Source: Prevotella merdae
GTDB taxonomy: Bacteria; Bacteroidota; Bacteroidia; Bacteroidales; Bacteroidaceae
Assembly (NCBI RefSeq): GCF_900290275.1
Contig: NZ_LT985323.1
Span: 1,294,558 to 1,358,557 of the forward strand
Reading direction: 5' to 3'
DNA length: 64,000 nt
Part shown: positions 63,106 through 64,000 of the stretch, piece after piece
Layout of the letters: every line of letters begins with the position of its first letter
How positions within the stretch are numbered: position 1 is the first letter of the stretch
Program-made: the position numbers and the translations under genes
Notes under the pieces: model-generated
Database searches by the model: none
Seen by the model: only the letters and a program-made list of their open reading frames with translations
Told to the model about the DNA's origin: nothing

Positions 63106-63843
63106 ATGCAAAAAGAGATAATACACCTTTCAGACATCCCTTCGACCAACGACTATCTTATGTCTCTTCCCACTCCCGCGCCCGATGCAATGACCATTGC
63201 TGTTGCGTCACACCAAACTGCAGGTCGTGGACAGGGCAGCAACAAGTGGGAGAGTGAGGATGGCAAAAACCTTCTATTCTCCATACTCACCTCGCCTGTA
63301 AGCGTTCCCATAGCCAAACAGTTTGTTCTCTCTATGGCTGGAGCACTTGCTCTCAAGCACGTGCTCGACCGCTATACTAAGGACATAACGCTAAAGTGGC
63401 CTAACGATATCTATTGGCGCGACCGCAAGATTAGCGGTACGCTCATCGAGACATCTGTTGTAGGCAAGACCCTCAAGCGCTGTATATACGGCATTGGTCT
63501 TAATGTCAATCAAAATAGGTTTTTCAGCGATGCCCCCAATCCCGTGTCGCTGCTCAACATTACCAGACATGACACTCCGCTCAACCTTTTACTCGACGAC
63601 ATCTTGCAAAGCTTTGAGCACTATTACACCCTTGCCATAAATGGCAATCACGATGCTATCGTAAGCCAATACAATGCCGCTCTCTATCGCAGCTCGGGCT
63701 TTCACGCCTATAAGGATGTTGCTACCGACGAGGAGTTCGATGCCTGCATACATCATGTAGGCACCGATGGACTGCTGCATCTCGTAGACAATAAAGGCAA
63801 CAACCGCATCTACTCGTTGAAACAAGTAAAGTTTATTATTTAA
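63106..63843 (+). CDS. birA: Biotin--[acetyl-CoA-carboxylase] ligase
   Basis: 245 residues from the ATG at 63106 (MQKEIIHLSDIPSTNDYL). The catalytic domain has GRGQGSNKWESEDGKNLLFSIL and KWPNDIYWRDRKISGTLIE. It lacks an N-terminal helix-turn-helix, so it is a monofunctional ligase and not a repressor. Fourteen bases after yraN, co-transcribed. Confidence 0.93.
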   Translation: MQKEIIHLSDIPSTNDYLMSLPTPAPDAMTIAVASHQTAGRGQGSNKWESEDGKNLLFSILTSPVSVPIAKQFVLSMAGALALKHVLDRYTKDITLKWPNDIYWRDRKISGTLIETSVVGKTLKRCIYGIGLNVNQNRFFSDAPNPVSLLNITRHDTPLNLLLDDILQSFEHYYTLAINGNHDAIVSQYNAALYRSSGFHAYKDVATDEEFDACIHHVGTDGLLHLVDNKGNNRIYSLKQVKFII

Positions 63844-63897
63844 GTAATATAATATGTCTTTTTGTAAATATGGTTGACTCCCTAAAATGTAAGTGAA

Positions 63898-64000
63898 ATG
63901 AAAAAATCATTAGAAGAGACATTAAAGGAAGTTGAATTAAGCAAGGAGATTTATCGTCTTTATGCTTTAGAACACCTTACAATGATTGAAATTTCTGAAA
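63898..64000 (+). CDS. Truncated hypothetical gene at window edge
   Basis: An ATG at 63898 opens 34 codons (MKKSLEETLKEVELSKEIYRLY...) and runs off the end. The segment LYALEHLTMIEISE resembles the start of a helix-turn-helix (LT..EIS), but too little is visible to name it. Confidence 0.45.
   Translation, partial: MKKSLEETLKEVELSKEIYRLYALEHLTMIEISE

Overview
This window looks like a chromosomal segment from a Bacteroidota bacterium, most likely Prevotellaceae. The evidence is: promoter boxes of the TTTG-N19-TAnnTTTG type instead of sigma70 boxes; few Shine-Dalgarno sites; type IX secretion/gliding genes (PorT-like, GldH); the ExbB-ExbD-ExbD-TonB cluster; LytTR/His_kinase two-component genes; SpoIIM/MoxR/DUF58/DUF4350 genes; and RicT next to gldH. 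The gene content is mostly housekeeping. There is no prophage, CRISPR array or complete insertion sequence, but the intergenic regions are rich in palindromic repeat elements and gene remnants.

Layout. 1-2.4 kb: 3' part of asnB, and fba in the opposite direction. 2.6-4 kb: a small orphan promoter/terminator unit, then porT-ridA. 4-13 kb: Ca2+ P-type ATPase, prolyl oligopeptidase, S41 protease plus Rpn-type nuclease, and an orphan GH123/DUF4091 hydrolase. 13-14.5 kb: debris zone with a transposase remnant, 22-bp tandem repeats and a frameshifted second porT. 14.5-23.7 kb: a somewhat GC-richer block (RDD; SpoIIM, multi-pass membrane protein, DUF4129, DUF4350, MoxR, DUF58, MutS-like). 23.7-28 kb: FucP-type sugar transporter and a LytS/LytTR-like two-component pair. 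28-34 kb: CvfB-like protein, LolD-like ATPase and cation/proton antiporter, then Nnr. 34-37 kb: DUF4831 protein, a composite repeat with a nested MITE, and an AAA/DUF4143 ATPase preceded by four palindromic repeats. 37-47 kb: hpt-adk; metF-holB-ricT-gldH (overlapping genes); rluB-like-asnS; purB; tRNA(CAU). 47-57 kb: START-like protein, LptF/G permease, ribBA, aspartate aminotransferase, then exbB-exbD-exbD-tonB-pstS-like. 57-64 kb: TPR protein, a second copy of the composite repeat, a PPDK ATP-grasp protein with receiver-like domains, tadA, yraN, birA and a truncated gene at the edge.

Functional themes are envelope energisation and transport (ExbBD-TonB, LptF/G, LolD, PorT, GldH), central metabolism (fba, purB, ribBA, metF, hpt, adk, nnr) and translation (asnS, tRNA, tadA, pseudouridine synthase). 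No clearly new multi-gene system is visible. The most unusual signals are non-coding: a 250-bp imperfect palindrome with the cvfB promoter at its apex, an array of 33-bp palindromic repeats upstream of a DUF4143 ATPase, a nested MITE with 19-bp perfect inverted repeats, a family of elements with GGGTGT-type ends, and a short transcription unit with its own promoter and terminator.
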